NCBI GenBank assembly: GCA_964368875.1
Contig: CAYJDG010000044.1
Coordinates: 1-17,229, forward strand
Reading direction: 5' to 3'
Length of the DNA: 17,229 nucleotides
From: CAYJDG01 sp964368875
Lineage (GTDB): Bacteria > Pseudomonadota > Alphaproteobacteria > Micavibrionales > Micavibrionaceae
Every line of letters starts with the position of its first letter. The first letter of the stretch is position 1. The notes under the pieces are model-generated. The model did no database searches and was not told the DNA's origin. It saw only the letters and a program-made list of their open reading frames with translations. A program made the translations under genes and the position numbers. Below are positions 6,762 through 13,504 of the stretch, piece by piece.

Positions 6762-7196
6762 TTACGAGTTATGATGTGTGAAGCTCCATAAAAACATAAC
6801 GTAGAAAAAGGGATAAAATACAATCATTAGCAGAGATAACATATTTCTATTCAACAGGTAGCAACATATAGCTGTGACTACTAATCCAAAGAAATAAGCG
6901 TAAGAAGAAATCGGAGTAATTTTTAAATTACGACTGTTTTTAAGCTCTAAATATAAATTTCCTAACACGATGGCCATGAATGCAATTATCGCAGATACAA
7001 CCCAACTATCTTTGGACATCTCAAGAAAGTTAAAGGCAGAAAAAAACAATACGACACCAATAAAGATGTCTAGAGCACTACAAATCAAAAGAGATTTAAC
7101 AGGAAAGTCCCTAGCGATTTTCCAAACATTCACAAAGAAGCTAGAAGCATCACTAGTTGAACTATCTGTTGATGGCGGATTATTCGTCTGACTCAC
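6762..7196 (-). CDS. AT-rich four-helix membrane protein, unknown
   Basis: This is a 144-residue protein from the GTG at 7196, chosen because AAGGGGAAG lies at proper spacing upstream; a GTG at 7214 is possible but has a poorer site. Residues 1-20 are Ser/Thr/Asn-rich. Four hydrophobic helices follow (about 34-58, 66-86, 100-118 and 120-140), the last ending WSFTHHNS. It resembles small integral membrane proteins of no assigned role. Its 5' end overlaps the gyrA stop by 17 bases on the same strand, so it may be translated from gyrA readthrough mRNA. Base composition is unlike gyrA: counted stretches within it have 20/60 (6841-6900) and 13/60 (6901-6960) G+C. That suggests recent acquisition or relaxed selection. 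Confidence 0.68.
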   Translation of the reverse strand: MSQTNNPPSTDSSTSDASSFFVNVWKIARDFPVKSLLICSALDIFIGVVLFFSAFNFLEMSKDSWVVSAIIAFMAIVLGNLYLELKNSRNLKITPISSYAYFFGLVVTAICCYLLNRNMLSLLMIVFYPFFYVMFLWSFTHHNS

Positions 7197-9969
7197 CCAG
7201 ATCTTCCCCTTCACTTACATCCGTAGGTTCATTGTTGATCTCGCCCAACGGCTCACTCTGAACAACCACGTCCGGGTCGCCTTCGACTTCTTCTTCGGCG
7301 TCTTGTTTGAGCCAGGCGACGGAGACGACGTGTTCGTCTTCGGCGACGCGGAACAGGGTGACACCTTGGGCCGATCTACCCGTGAAGCGGATGCCGGAGA
7401 CGGGCATGCGGATCATTTGGCCGCCATCTGTTACCAGCATGACCTGATGCTCTTCGGTGACCGGGAAGGTGGCGGCAACTTTGAGGCCGTTCTTCTTGGT
7501 CAGACCGATATTGGTCACGCCCTGCCCGCCACGACCCGACAAGCGGTATTCGTAGGCGGAGGTGCGTTTGCCGAAGCCACCTGTGGTGACGGTGAGCAGG
7601 AACTGTTCACGCGCCTGCAGATCGCGGAAGCGTTCTTCGGAGAGTGTGCTTTCGACTGCGCCCTCTTCCACTTCCATGCCTTCAGTATCCGCACCACGGA
7701 GAGCCGAGGCACGTTTGAGATAGGCTGTACGTTCGTCCGGTGTGGCATCGACGGCCTTGAGGATCGACATCGAGATGACTTCGTCATCCTTGCCGACCAG
7801 TTTGATGCCGCGCACCCCGGTTGAGGTACGGCCCGCGAAGACGCGCAGATCAGTGACCGGGAAGCGGATGGCGCGACCGAGACGGGTTGCGAGAACGACA
7901 TCTTCGTCGTCCTTACAGATTTTCACGTCGATCAGGCTTTCATGGTCTTCGAGCTTCATCGCGATCAGCCCGTTGGAGCGGATGTTGCGGAAGTCGGAGA
8001 GTTTGTTACGGCGAACCGAGCCATGGGTTGTCGCGAAGAGGATATCGAGTTTATCCCACAGCTCTTCGTCTTCCGGCAGGCGCAGGATGACCGAGATGTT
8101 TTCCCCGGCTTCGAGCGGCAGCATATTCACAAACGCCTTGCCGCGCGATTGCGGGTTGCCGAGCGGCAACTGGTAGACCTTCATGCGGTGGACGATGCCC
8201 TTCGAGGTGAAGAACAGGATCGGCGTGTGGGTCGAGGCAATGAACAGATCGGAGACGAAATCTTCGTCCTTGGTGCCCATCGCGGCGCGGCCCTTGCCAC
8301 CGCGTTTCTGGGCGCGGTAGGTGACGAGCGGCGTGCGTTTGACGTAGCCGCCATGCGAAATGGTGACGACCATGTCTTCGCGCTGGATCAGGCTTTCGAT
8401 ATCGGCTTCGAATTCGACATCGAGAATTTCGGTGCGGCGCGGCGTGCCGAATTTGGTTTTCACTTCGATCAGTTCGTTCTTCATGATCTCGAAGAGTTTT
8501 TCTTTCGAGGCGAGAATGGCGAGCAGTTCCTTGATCTGGTCGGTGATCTGTTTCAGTTCATCGGCGATCTTGTCGCGCTCAAGACCAGTCAAGCGGTGCA
8601 GGCGCAGTTCCAGAATGGCTTTGGCCTGAGCCTCGGACATACGGTATTCGCCCTTGTCGTCGACGAAGTATTCCGGGTCATCGATCAGTTCGATCAGCGG
8701 ACCGATATCCTTGGCCGGCCAGTCCTTGGCAAGGAGGCCTTCTTTCGCGGCCTGCGGGTCCGGCGCATTGCGGATCAGGGCGATGATTTCATCGATGTTG
8801 GCAACGGCAACGGCGAGACCAGCCAAGATGTGGGCGCGGTCGCGGGCTTTGCCCAGTTCGAAAATGGTGCGGCGAGTGATGACCTCTTCGCGGAATTTGA
8901 TAAACGCGGAGATCATCTGGCGCAGGATCAGAGTTTGCGGACGGCCCTGATGCAGGGCGAGCATGTTGCAGGCAAACGAAGATTGCAGCGCGGTGAATTT
9001 GAAGAGCTGGTTCAGGACCACTTCGGCATTGGTATCGCGTTTGAGTTCAACGACGATACGCACGCCCTGACGGTCGGACTCGTCGCGGATTTCGGCGATA
9101 CCTTCGACGATTTTCTCACGCGCGACTTCGCCCAAGCGTTGCAGCAGATTGCCCTTATTCACCTGATACGGGATTTCGTGAACGATGATGGCTTCGCGTT
9201 TTTCGCGGATGGTTTCAATCGAGGTCTTGGCGCGGAGCGGCACCGAGCCTTTGCCCGTCATATAGGCAGACTTGATGCCCATGCGTCCGAGGATCTGACC
9301 GCCGGTCGGGAAATCAGGACCGGGAATGATTTCCATCAGCGCTTCGTTTTCGATCAGCGGATCGGCAATGAAGGCGAGACAGGCATCGATGACTTCGGAA
9401 AGGTTGTGCGGCGGAATGTTGGTCGCCATACCAACGGCAATACCGCCAGCGCCGTTGACAAGCAGGTTTGGAATACGGGTCGGCAGAACGGTTGGTTCGA
9501 ACTGGCTTTCGTCGTAGTTCGGGCGGAAGTCGACGGTGTCCTTGTCGATATCACCGAGCATCGCATCGGCAGCCTTGGCCATACGGGCTTCGGTGTAACG
9601 CATCGCCGCAGCCGGATCGCCGTCCATCGAGCCGAAGTTCCCCTGCCCGTCGATGAGCATGAGGCGCATCGAAAAGTCCTGCGCCATACGGACGAGAGAT
9701 TCATAAATCGCGCTGTCGCCATGCGGGTGGTATTTACCCATGACGTCCCCGACGATACGGGCGGATTTTTTATAGGGCTTGTCCGAGTGGTAGCCGCCTT
9801 CCTGCATGGCGAACAAAATCCGGCGGTGGACAGGTTTCAGACCATCGCGAACGTCCGGCAAGGCCCGGCTGACGATGACGCTCATGGCGTAATCGAGGTA
9901 GGATTTCTTCATCTCTTCGGTGAGCGAGATGCCGGGGAATTCCTGTTTAACGACGTTCTGGTCTGACAT
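7180..9969 (-). CDS. gyrA: DNA gyrase subunit A
   Basis: GyrA is the DNA cleavage-rejoining subunit of gyrase (A2B2), which introduces negative supercoils. At 929 residues it is complete. The catalytic tyrosine is Y125 in AMRYTEARM. The quinolone-determining region reads HPHGDSAIYE (81-90), so the E. coli S83 equivalent is Ser86 (unmutated) and the D87 equivalent is Glu90, a natural variant. The GyrA box QKRGGKG (554-560) distinguishes it from ParC and is needed for DNA wrapping. The C-terminal beta-pinwheel follows, then a strongly acidic tail of about 35 residues. The ATG has AAGGACC in front. The gene's own promoter is probably at 10010-10038. Downstream it overlaps a membrane-protein gene. 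Confidence 0.98.
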   Translation of the reverse strand: MSDQNVVKQEFPGISLTEEMKKSYLDYAMSVIVSRALPDVRDGLKPVHRRILFAMQEGGYHSDKPYKKSARIVGDVMGKYHPHGDSAIYESLVRMAQDFSMRLMLIDGQGNFGSMDGDPAAAMRYTEARMAKAADAMLGDIDKDTVDFRPNYDESQFEPTVLPTRIPNLLVNGAGGIAVGMATNIPPHNLSEVIDACLAFIADPLIENEALMEIIPGPDFPTGGQILGRMGIKSAYMTGKGSVPLRAKTSIETIREKREAIIVHEIPYQVNKGNLLQRLGEVAREKIVEGIAEIRDESDRQGVRIVVELKRDTNAEVVLNQLFKFTALQSSFACNMLALHQGRPQTLILRQMISAFIKFREEVITRRTIFELGKARDRAHILAGLAVAVANIDEIIALIRNAPDPQAAKEGLLAKDWPAKDIGPLIELIDDPEYFVDDKGEYRMSEAQAKAILELRLHRLTGLERDKIADELKQITDQIKELLAILASKEKLFEIMKNELIEVKTKFGTPRRTEILDVEFEADIESLIQREDMVVTISHGGYVKRTPLVTYRAQKRGGKGRAAMGTKDEDFVSDLFIASTHTPILFFTSKGIVHRMKVYQLPLGNPQSRGKAFVNMLPLEAGENISVILRLPEDEELWDKLDILFATTHGSVRRNKLSDFRNIRSNGLIAMKLEDHESLIDVKICKDDEDVVLATRLGRAIRFPVTDLRVFAGRTSTGVRGIKLVGKDDEVISMSILKAVDATPDERTAYLKRASALRGADTEGMEVEEGAVESTLSEERFRDLQAREQFLLTVTTGGFGKRTSAYEYRLSGRGGQGVTNIGLTKKNGLKVAATFPVTEEHQVMLVTDGGQMIRMPVSGIRFTGRSAQGVTLFRVAEDEHVVSVAWLKQDAEEEVEGDPDVVVQSEPLGEINNEPTDVSEGEDLGESDE

Positions 9970-9991
9970 TCAGATTGGTCCTTGAATACTT

Positions 9992-10234
9992 CTAAATTTG
10001 GGATGTTCTGTCATAGCAAATCCCCCCTGCCCGAACAAGCTTAACCGCCTGAAATATGGGGAAAATACCGGGATTTCTGGGGGTAAAAACGGGGTGTTTT
10101 CTTACCAGTTCGTTTACCAGTTCGTTTTGCAGTTTTTCAGAGGTCTTATCAGTTTGATCGTCGTTCCAAATTTTTGGGTTTTGGAGCCTGAGGGCCGATC
10201 TTATCAGTTTGTTCGTCAGTTCAATTTTTCTCAA
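9992..10234 (-). CDS. Possible small protein upstream of gyrA with internal repeats
   Basis: This is an 80-codon frame starting at TTG 10234 behind an ideal ribosome binding site, GGAGG at six bases (10245-10241). It ends 22 bases before gyrA. The protein is helical and charged, with repeated units (TNKLIR, NELVNELVRKH). The 12-base tandem DNA repeat inside it keeps the frame. No family is recognised. Against it: the start is TTG, the C-terminal third looks unstructured, and the probable gyrA promoter lies inside it. It may be a real small gene, a decaying one, or a leader ORF. Its upstream region carries a consensus promoter and a hairpin-terminator. Confidence 0.38.
   Translation of the reverse strand: MRKIELTNKLIRSALRLQNPKIWNDDQTDKTSEKLQNELVNELVRKHPVFTPRNPGIFPIFQAVKLVRAGGICYDRTSQI
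10010..10038 (-). promoter_or_regulatory. Predicted gyrA promoter
   Basis: On the minus strand, CTTGTTC (-35 core TTGTTC, 10038-10033), 17 bases, then TATGAC (10015-10010). A start near 10003 would leave a leader of about 34 bases with AAGGACC before the gyrA ATG. The boxes are moderately close to consensus. Confidence 0.45.
10102..10125. repeat. Tandem 12-bp repeat (2 copies) plus diverged neighbours
   Basis: TTACCAGTTCGT occurs twice in direct tandem. Related units TTATCAGTTTG occur near 10147 and at 10201. On the minus strand the tandem encodes NELV-NELV in the small ORF, without frame disruption. Confidence 0.75.
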
Positions 10235-10263
10235 AACTCACCTCCAAAATTCAGCCCAAAAAC

Positions 10264-10305
10264 AAAAAAGACCGAAGGCCGGGGGCATCATCCCGACTCT
10301 CAGTC
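10264..10305 (-). terminator. Hairpin plus T-run: terminator or transcription attenuator
   Basis: Minus-strand GACTGAGAGTCGGG (10305-10292) pairs with CCCGGCCTTCGGTC (10283-10270) over 14 positions with one mismatch and several G-U pairs, around an 8-base loop. Six T's follow (10269-10264), then further T-rich sequence. It can end transcripts of the 10341-10811 gene. It also begins only about five bases after the predicted start of the promoter at 10316-10344, so it would act as an attenuator on that promoter. Confidence 0.65.
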
Positions 10306-10315
10306 TAACCAAATA

Positions 10316-10344
10316 AGTGTATGATATTATTCGGGTTTTGTCAA
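10316..10344 (-). promoter_or_regulatory. Near-consensus sigma-70 promoter reading toward gyrA
   Basis: On the minus strand, TTGACA (10344-10339), 17 bases, then TACACT (10321-10316), with a predicted start at the GG of 10310-10309. The -35 box overlaps the TGA stop of the upstream gene. Its transcript would enter the 10264-10305 hairpin immediately. Confidence 0.6.
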
Positions 10345-10811
10345 GTTTTTTCGTAGGTTGCCCAGTCGACCAGGGACGCGCGCTGCGCCCATTTTTCGTG
10401 CGTCAGGCTTGGGCTGGGGCCAGTCTTGGGGGCAGACCGGGGCATCCCCCGCACCCAGCTGCGGCGCTCGTCTTCGTAATGGTCGACCAGCTGTTTGAGG
10501 GGATCATAGAGGGAGGGTGAATAATTGCGGCTCATCCGGTCCAGCATATCGAGATAGGAAAACATCGCGGTCAGCCCGGGGACATTTTCAAGGCGGCGCT
10601 GGAACTGGAAGGTATGGGGAATTCCCTGCGGGTCGAATTTCAGCGGTTTCAGGGCATCGATCACCCATTCCCGGTCTTCGCCAATCTGGCGTTGGGAGGC
10701 GCAGGCAAACAAAGCCGGGGCGCGGCAGGAGCGGCACCAGACCTGGCGCAGGATTCCGGCTGTGCCGAGCTCCGCGCCGTCCGTGTTCAGGATTGTCATT
10801 TTCCGTGCCAT
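10341..10811 (-). CDS. Unknown helical protein with an N-terminal CxxC
   Basis: I do not recognise this family. From the ATG at 10811 it has 156 residues. An N-terminal WCRSCRAPALFACA segment gives a CxxC plus a third cysteine, possibly a small metal site. The rest is helical and charged (LDMLDRMSRNY, LYDPLKQLVDHYEDERRSW), followed by a basic Ser/Pro-rich tail. The start is uncertain. An ATG at 10799 and a TTG at 10847 with an AGGA site are alternatives. The 10811 ATG has no SD, but TTGACG-N18-CATGCT would place +1 on it. It is divergent from the YCII gene. Opposite-strand frames exist here but look like shadows. Confidence 0.6.
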   Translation of the reverse strand: MARKMTILNTDGAELGTAGILRQVWCRSCRAPALFACASQRQIGEDREWVIDALKPLKFDPQGIPHTFQFQRRLENVPGLTAMFSYLDMLDRMSRNYSPSLYDPLKQLVDHYEDERRSWVRGMPRSAPKTGPSPSLTHEKWAQRASLVDWATYEKT

Positions 10812-10850
10812 GCAGGGAGCATGCACCAAAATAAAAAGTTTCGTCAAATT

Positions 10851-10872
10851 CTATCCTGAGACGTTAGGATAG
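10851..10872. promoter_or_regulatory. Dyad between divergent genes, possible operator
   Basis: CTATCCT (10851-10857) and AGGATAG (10866-10872) form a perfect 7-bp inverted repeat with an 8-base centre. It lies between the divergent unknown gene and the YCII gene, just ahead of the AAAGGAG ribosome binding site of the latter. Only symmetry supports it. Confidence 0.3.
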
Positions 10873-10893
10873 CCACGGCCAAAGGAGACAGTC

Positions 10894-11265
10894 ATGCGCG
10901 TGATGGTATTTGTGAAAGCAACCGAAGACAGTGAAAAAGGCGCAGACTTCAGCTCGCCTGAGATGCAGGAGATGATGGAGGCGATGGGTAAGTTCAATGA
11001 TGAGCTGGAAAAGGCTGGAATCATGGTCACCTGTGGCGGACTGACGCCCTCCTCTGAAGGTAAACGCGTGTCGTTCAATGGCACTGGGCGCACCGTGACT
11101 GACGGACCGTTCGATCACCCCCGCTCGCTCGATACCGGGTTCTGGATCTGGGATGTGAAGGATATGGATGAAGCGGTCGCGTGGGTGAAGAAATGCCCCA
11201 ACCCGATGGCAGGTCCCAGCGACATTGAAATCAGGCCGTTTTATGAGATCGGTAATCCCCAATAA
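10894..11265 (+). CDS. YCII/DGPF-domain protein
   Basis: This is a 123-residue member of the YCII-related family (COG3795, DGPF type), a ferredoxin-like alpha+beta fold of uncertain activity. The family is often found near ECF sigma factors or in small-molecule metabolism. Visible landmarks are the N-terminal strand MRVMVFVKAT, the helix EMMEAMGKFNDELEKAG, the name-giving DGPF at 70-73, GFWIWDVKDMDEAVAWVKKCP (82-102) and the final IEIRPFYEI strand. AAAGGAGACAGTC precedes the ATG. It stands alone: the upstream gene is divergent, and the downstream gene has its own promoter after a 120-base gap. No ECF sigma gene is adjacent. Confidence 0.92.
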   Translation: MRVMVFVKATEDSEKGADFSSPEMQEMMEAMGKFNDELEKAGIMVTCGGLTPSSEGKRVSFNGTGRTVTDGPFDHPRSLDTGFWIWDVKDMDEAVAWVKKCPNPMAGPSDIEIRPFYEIGNPQ

Positions 11266-11308
11266 CACACAGGGTTTCCTGCAAAACTGTGCATAACGCT
11301 TTGTTTTA

Positions 11309-11337
11309 TTGACATATTAATAATGTTTCGCTATGCT
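11309..11337 (+). promoter_or_regulatory. Sigma-70 promoter of the HAD hydrolase gene
   Basis: TTGACA (11309-11314), 17 bases, then TATGCT (11332-11337). The predicted start near 11344 leaves a leader of about 42 bases with AAGGAG before the ATG at 11386. Confidence 0.75.
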
Positions 11338-11385
11338 TTTGCCCACTACCAGCCATCTTAGAGCGTGTGTGTAAGGAGTTATTCC

Positions 11386-12345
11386 ATGACCATTTCTACC
11401 CTGCTGGCCGATGCCGCCACTCCGCCAAAGCCTGACGTAAAATGGGAGCCGATTACTCACGCTCTCTATGATAACGACGGCGTCAACATCGACAGCGAAA
11501 CTGCCGCGATGCGCGTCATGGATGATGAAGGCGTCAAGCTTGTAGAGAGGTATGTGCCGGATCATGGCATGGAACAGGATCACATTTATAAAACCTATCC
11601 GGGGACCTCGACCGACAAGATCGTCCTCGCCCTGATCAAAAAATTCGATCTGCCCGTTGAACAGATCAAAGAAGATTTCGGCCTTGATAAAAATCTCTCG
11701 GTTGAAGATGTTTCCATCGCGATTGCCGACGACATTACCATCAAAACTATCGCTCACTTTAAAGAACACCTGACCGCCATTCCTGGTGTTGCCGAAACCT
11801 TGCCGGATGTACGCGCCAAATTGGGCGGCGATAATGTCGCGTTGTGCACAACCAGCCGCGAAGACCGCATGGACGTTTCGCTTGATGAAGCGCACCACCC
11901 TGTCACTGGCGCGAATGCCGGATTGGGTCAGCTTTTCCCGAAAGGCCCGCTACGCATCAGTGGTTATGAGGTGAGCAACAAATACGATCTTGGTTTCAAA
12001 CTCCTTGAAGATCGCGGCTTCCGCCCAAGCAATACTGTTGTTTTCGAAGACAGCGAGTCCGGCGTCGAGAAAGCTAAGAAAGGCCGTCCGGAAGTGCGTG
12101 TGGTCGGTACGGTCGCTGCCCAATTTTATCCTGACAAAGAGCTACAGGCGAAAAAACTCTTTGCTAAGGGCGCAGACATTGTCATCAGCGATATGCGCGA
12201 TCAGGTCAAAGCTATCGACTGGCTGAATGCCAAACTTGAGCCATCGCAAAAACCGACCTTTTCGGGCGATGTTTTCCTGCCCGCCAAGGATGAAAAAGGG
12301 TTCGCTGTGCAGCCGGTTGTTTACCGCGCCCTTACCGCCGCATAA
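11386..12345 (+). CDS. HAD-superfamily hydrolase (phosphoglucomutase/phosphatase-like, subfamily IA)
   Basis: This is a predicted phosphatase or phosphomutase of 319 residues. HAD motif I is YDNDGVNIDSE (28-38), with the nucleophile D29 and acid/base D31. Motif II is the TTS at 155-157. Motif III lysine is probably K199 in SNKYD. Motif IV is FEDSESGV (220-227), the usual Mg-binding acidic pair. The helical cap between motifs I and II is about 100 residues. A C-terminal extension after residue 280 is unlike the usual 220-residue members. The substrate is unknown; beta-phosphoglucomutase-like enzymes share the pattern. The ATG at 11386 is behind a perfect AAGGAG site; a GTG seven codons earlier is ignored. 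It is monocistronic, with a strong promoter and terminator. Confidence 0.88.
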   Translation: MTISTLLADAATPPKPDVKWEPITHALYDNDGVNIDSETAAMRVMDDEGVKLVERYVPDHGMEQDHIYKTYPGTSTDKIVLALIKKFDLPVEQIKEDFGLDKNLSVEDVSIAIADDITIKTIAHFKEHLTAIPGVAETLPDVRAKLGGDNVALCTTSREDRMDVSLDEAHHPVTGANAGLGQLFPKGPLRISGYEVSNKYDLGFKLLEDRGFRPSNTVVFEDSESGVEKAKKGRPEVRVVGTVAAQFYPDKELQAKKLFAKGADIVISDMRDQVKAIDWLNAKLEPSQKPTFSGDVFLPAKDEKGFAVQPVVYRALTAA

Positions 12346-12366
12346 AGCCATCAGACACAGAACAGC

Positions 12367-12398
12367 AAAAATCCCCGGAGCGATCCGGGGATTTTTTT
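12367..12398. terminator. Bidirectional rho-independent terminator
   Basis: AAAAATCCCCGG (12367-12378), 6-base loop, CCGGGGATTTTT (12385-12396), and a T-run continuing to 12398. The A-tract supplies a T-run on the minus strand. It therefore serves both the HAD gene and the convergent small membrane-protein operon. Confidence 0.93.
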
Positions 12399-12435
12399 AC
12401 GCTGGAATAACGGAGGAAAACCGTTGTGAGCGTAA

Positions 12436-12624
12436 TTATTTGGCAGTGGTGTGATCGTCGATCTCGTCGCCGATTTCTTCAACCGCTTCACCAACCGAGT
12501 CAGCAGCTTTTTCAACGCCACTGCGACGATCGACGAATCCGCCTTGTACAACCATGACACCGAGAATCCCGAGCAGGATCACAGCGATAAAAATCATGAT
12601 GCCTTTATTATTTGAGCTATTCAT
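12436..12624 (-). CDS. Small one-helix membrane protein of the stress operon
   Basis: This 62-residue protein has one membrane helix (about 8-27, GIMIFIAVILLGILGVMVV). A cytoplasmic or periplasmic tail rich in acidic residues with heptad-like spacing follows (VEKAADSVGEAVEEIGDEIDD). An AAAGGAG site precedes the ATG. It is the third gene of an operon, 12 bases after the YqjE-like gene. Its position recalls the small third gene (yqjK) of the enterobacterial yqjDE operon, but I see no sequence relation to YqjK. Function is unknown. Confidence 0.75.
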   Translation of the reverse strand: MNSSNNKGIMIFIAVILLGILGVMVVQGGFVDRRSGVEKAADSVGEAVEEIGDEIDDHTTAK

Positions 12625-12636
12625 TTTTATTCTCCT

Positions 12637-13068
12637 TTAAACTTTTGTGCCGAATAAATACCCAGCGAGTGTCGCGAGCGCGACGGACGACTTCGGATAG
12701 TTGCGGATCGGATCTTCCATCTCTTCCGAAACCGCTTCGATCGCCTTGATGACCTTAATCTTCAGTTCATCCGTCACTGCCTCGACCTTGCTTTTGCGAG
12801 CTACGTTATACGCGTAACCACATGCGGCAACCAACAGGGCTAAAGACAAGACAGTTCCCGCAGTTACCAGGGCCGCAACTTCCGGCGTGTATTGAGTCTT
12901 GAGCCAGTAAGACATGGCTATAATCAAATACACCATCGATACGACACCCAGCACGGCAGAGAAGCCAAAGATTGCCAGTCCGGTTTTATCCTGACGACGT
13001 GGCTGCATCTGCCCACCGATAGCGCCCATCATCAGGAGCTGCTCGGCCATTGGTAATAATCTGCTCAT
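12637..13068 (-). CDS. YqjE/holin-superfamily-like membrane protein (DUF1469 type)
   Basis: This 143-residue protein has two close membrane helices (about 31-54 and 64-88), a cytoplasmic basic segment and a long C-terminal amphipathic region ending in a short hydrophobic stretch (SSVALATLAGYLFG). The two-helix layout and the pairing with a DUF883 gene are those of the YqjE/DUF1469 holin-X superfamily. Members of that superfamily are envelope proteins, not proven lysis holins. An AGGGGA site precedes the ATG. It is the middle gene of the operon, 23 bases from the DUF883 gene and 12 from the small gene. Assignment rests on topology and context rather than a sharp motif. Confidence 0.7.
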   Translation of the reverse strand: MSRLLPMAEQLLMMGAIGGQMQPRRQDKTGLAIFGFSAVLGVVSMVYLIIAMSYWLKTQYTPEVAALVTAGTVLSLALLVAACGYAYNVARKSKVEAVTDELKIKVIKAIEAVSEEMEDPIRNYPKSSVALATLAGYLFGTKV

Positions 13069-13091
13069 CTTAAGTCCCCTGTCTCTTTGGC

Positions 13092-13430
13092 TTAACGACG
13101 CGACAGAAAGCCGACCACGAAACCAACACCAGCGGCCATCAGAACGGCTTTCAGTGGATCTGCATGGACTTTGGCTTCAAGCTTGTCAGCTTGTTTGCGG
13201 GTCGTTGCTTTGATAGATTCATAAGTCTCAGACGCTGAGTCCGAAATCTGATGACCGACTTTGCTGGCGAGTTCAGAGCCATCGGCTTTGACACGGGACA
13301 GCAGGCTGGTGGCATCATCTCTCAGAGCAGCGGCATCGCTTTTGATGTCTGCAACTTCTGGGTAGTTACGCGCCTCATTGGCGGCATTTTTAACGTCGGC
13401 TTTTACTTCATTGATACGGCTTGTCAGCAT
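13092..13430 (-). CDS. DUF883 (YqjD/ElaB-type) membrane-anchored protein
   Basis: This 112-residue protein is long-helical and charged, with heptad-like repeats (EVKADVKNAANEARNYPEV, TYESIKATTRKQADKLEAKV). It ends in the hallmark C-terminal anchor DPLKAVLMAAGVGFVVGFLSRR (91-112), a glycine-rich helix closed by two arginines. In E. coli, YqjD and ElaB are stationary-phase inner-membrane proteins that bind ribosomes; a similar role here is inference. GAGGAG precedes the ATG. It is the first gene of a three-gene operon, with a GCAAC-N16-CGTT promoter candidate upstream that resembles the general-stress sigma EcfG type. Confidence 0.87.
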   Translation of the reverse strand: MLTSRINEVKADVKNAANEARNYPEVADIKSDAAALRDDATSLLSRVKADGSELASKVGHQISDSASETYESIKATTRKQADKLEAKVHADPLKAVLMAAGVGFVVGFLSRR

Positions 13431-13466
13431 GATTGTTTCTCCTCTGTATGGAAATCATGCAGTACC

Positions 13467-13491
13467 AACGCGGCTATAAGGAAAAGGTTGC
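13467..13491 (-). promoter_or_regulatory. Candidate EcfG (general stress) promoter of the DUF883 operon
   Basis: On the minus strand GCAAC (13491-13487), 16 bases, CGTT (13470-13467). The alphaproteobacterial EcfG/sigma-T consensus is GGAAC-N16/17-CGTT, so this differs at one base. It lies 36 bases before the ATG of an operon of a stress-associated type. Confidence 0.42.
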
Positions 13492-13504
13492 ATTGCACCC
13501 GAGA

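Noticed and set aside
7942..9966. 674-codon open frame antisense to gyrA
   Set aside because: It mirrors the gyrA reading frame, is rich in Asp/Phe/Arg as expected from reverse-complemented biased codons, and resembles no protein. gyrA itself is unambiguous.
9998..10324. 108-codon plus-strand frame over the gyrA leader
   Set aside because: It has repetitive SYQFVYQFV content arising from the DNA repeats, no good RBS, and lies opposite a promoter and terminator reading the other way.
10317..10859. Plus-strand frames opposite the unknown CxxC gene
   Set aside because: They are several mutually overlapping frames of low-complexity Gly/Arg/Pro composition, while the minus-strand frame gives a protein-like sequence.
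12637..13068. Phage holin of a prophage lysis cassette
   Set aside because: The fold resembles the holin-X superfamily, but there is no endolysin or phage gene nearby, and the DUF883 neighbour points to the YqjDE-type operon.
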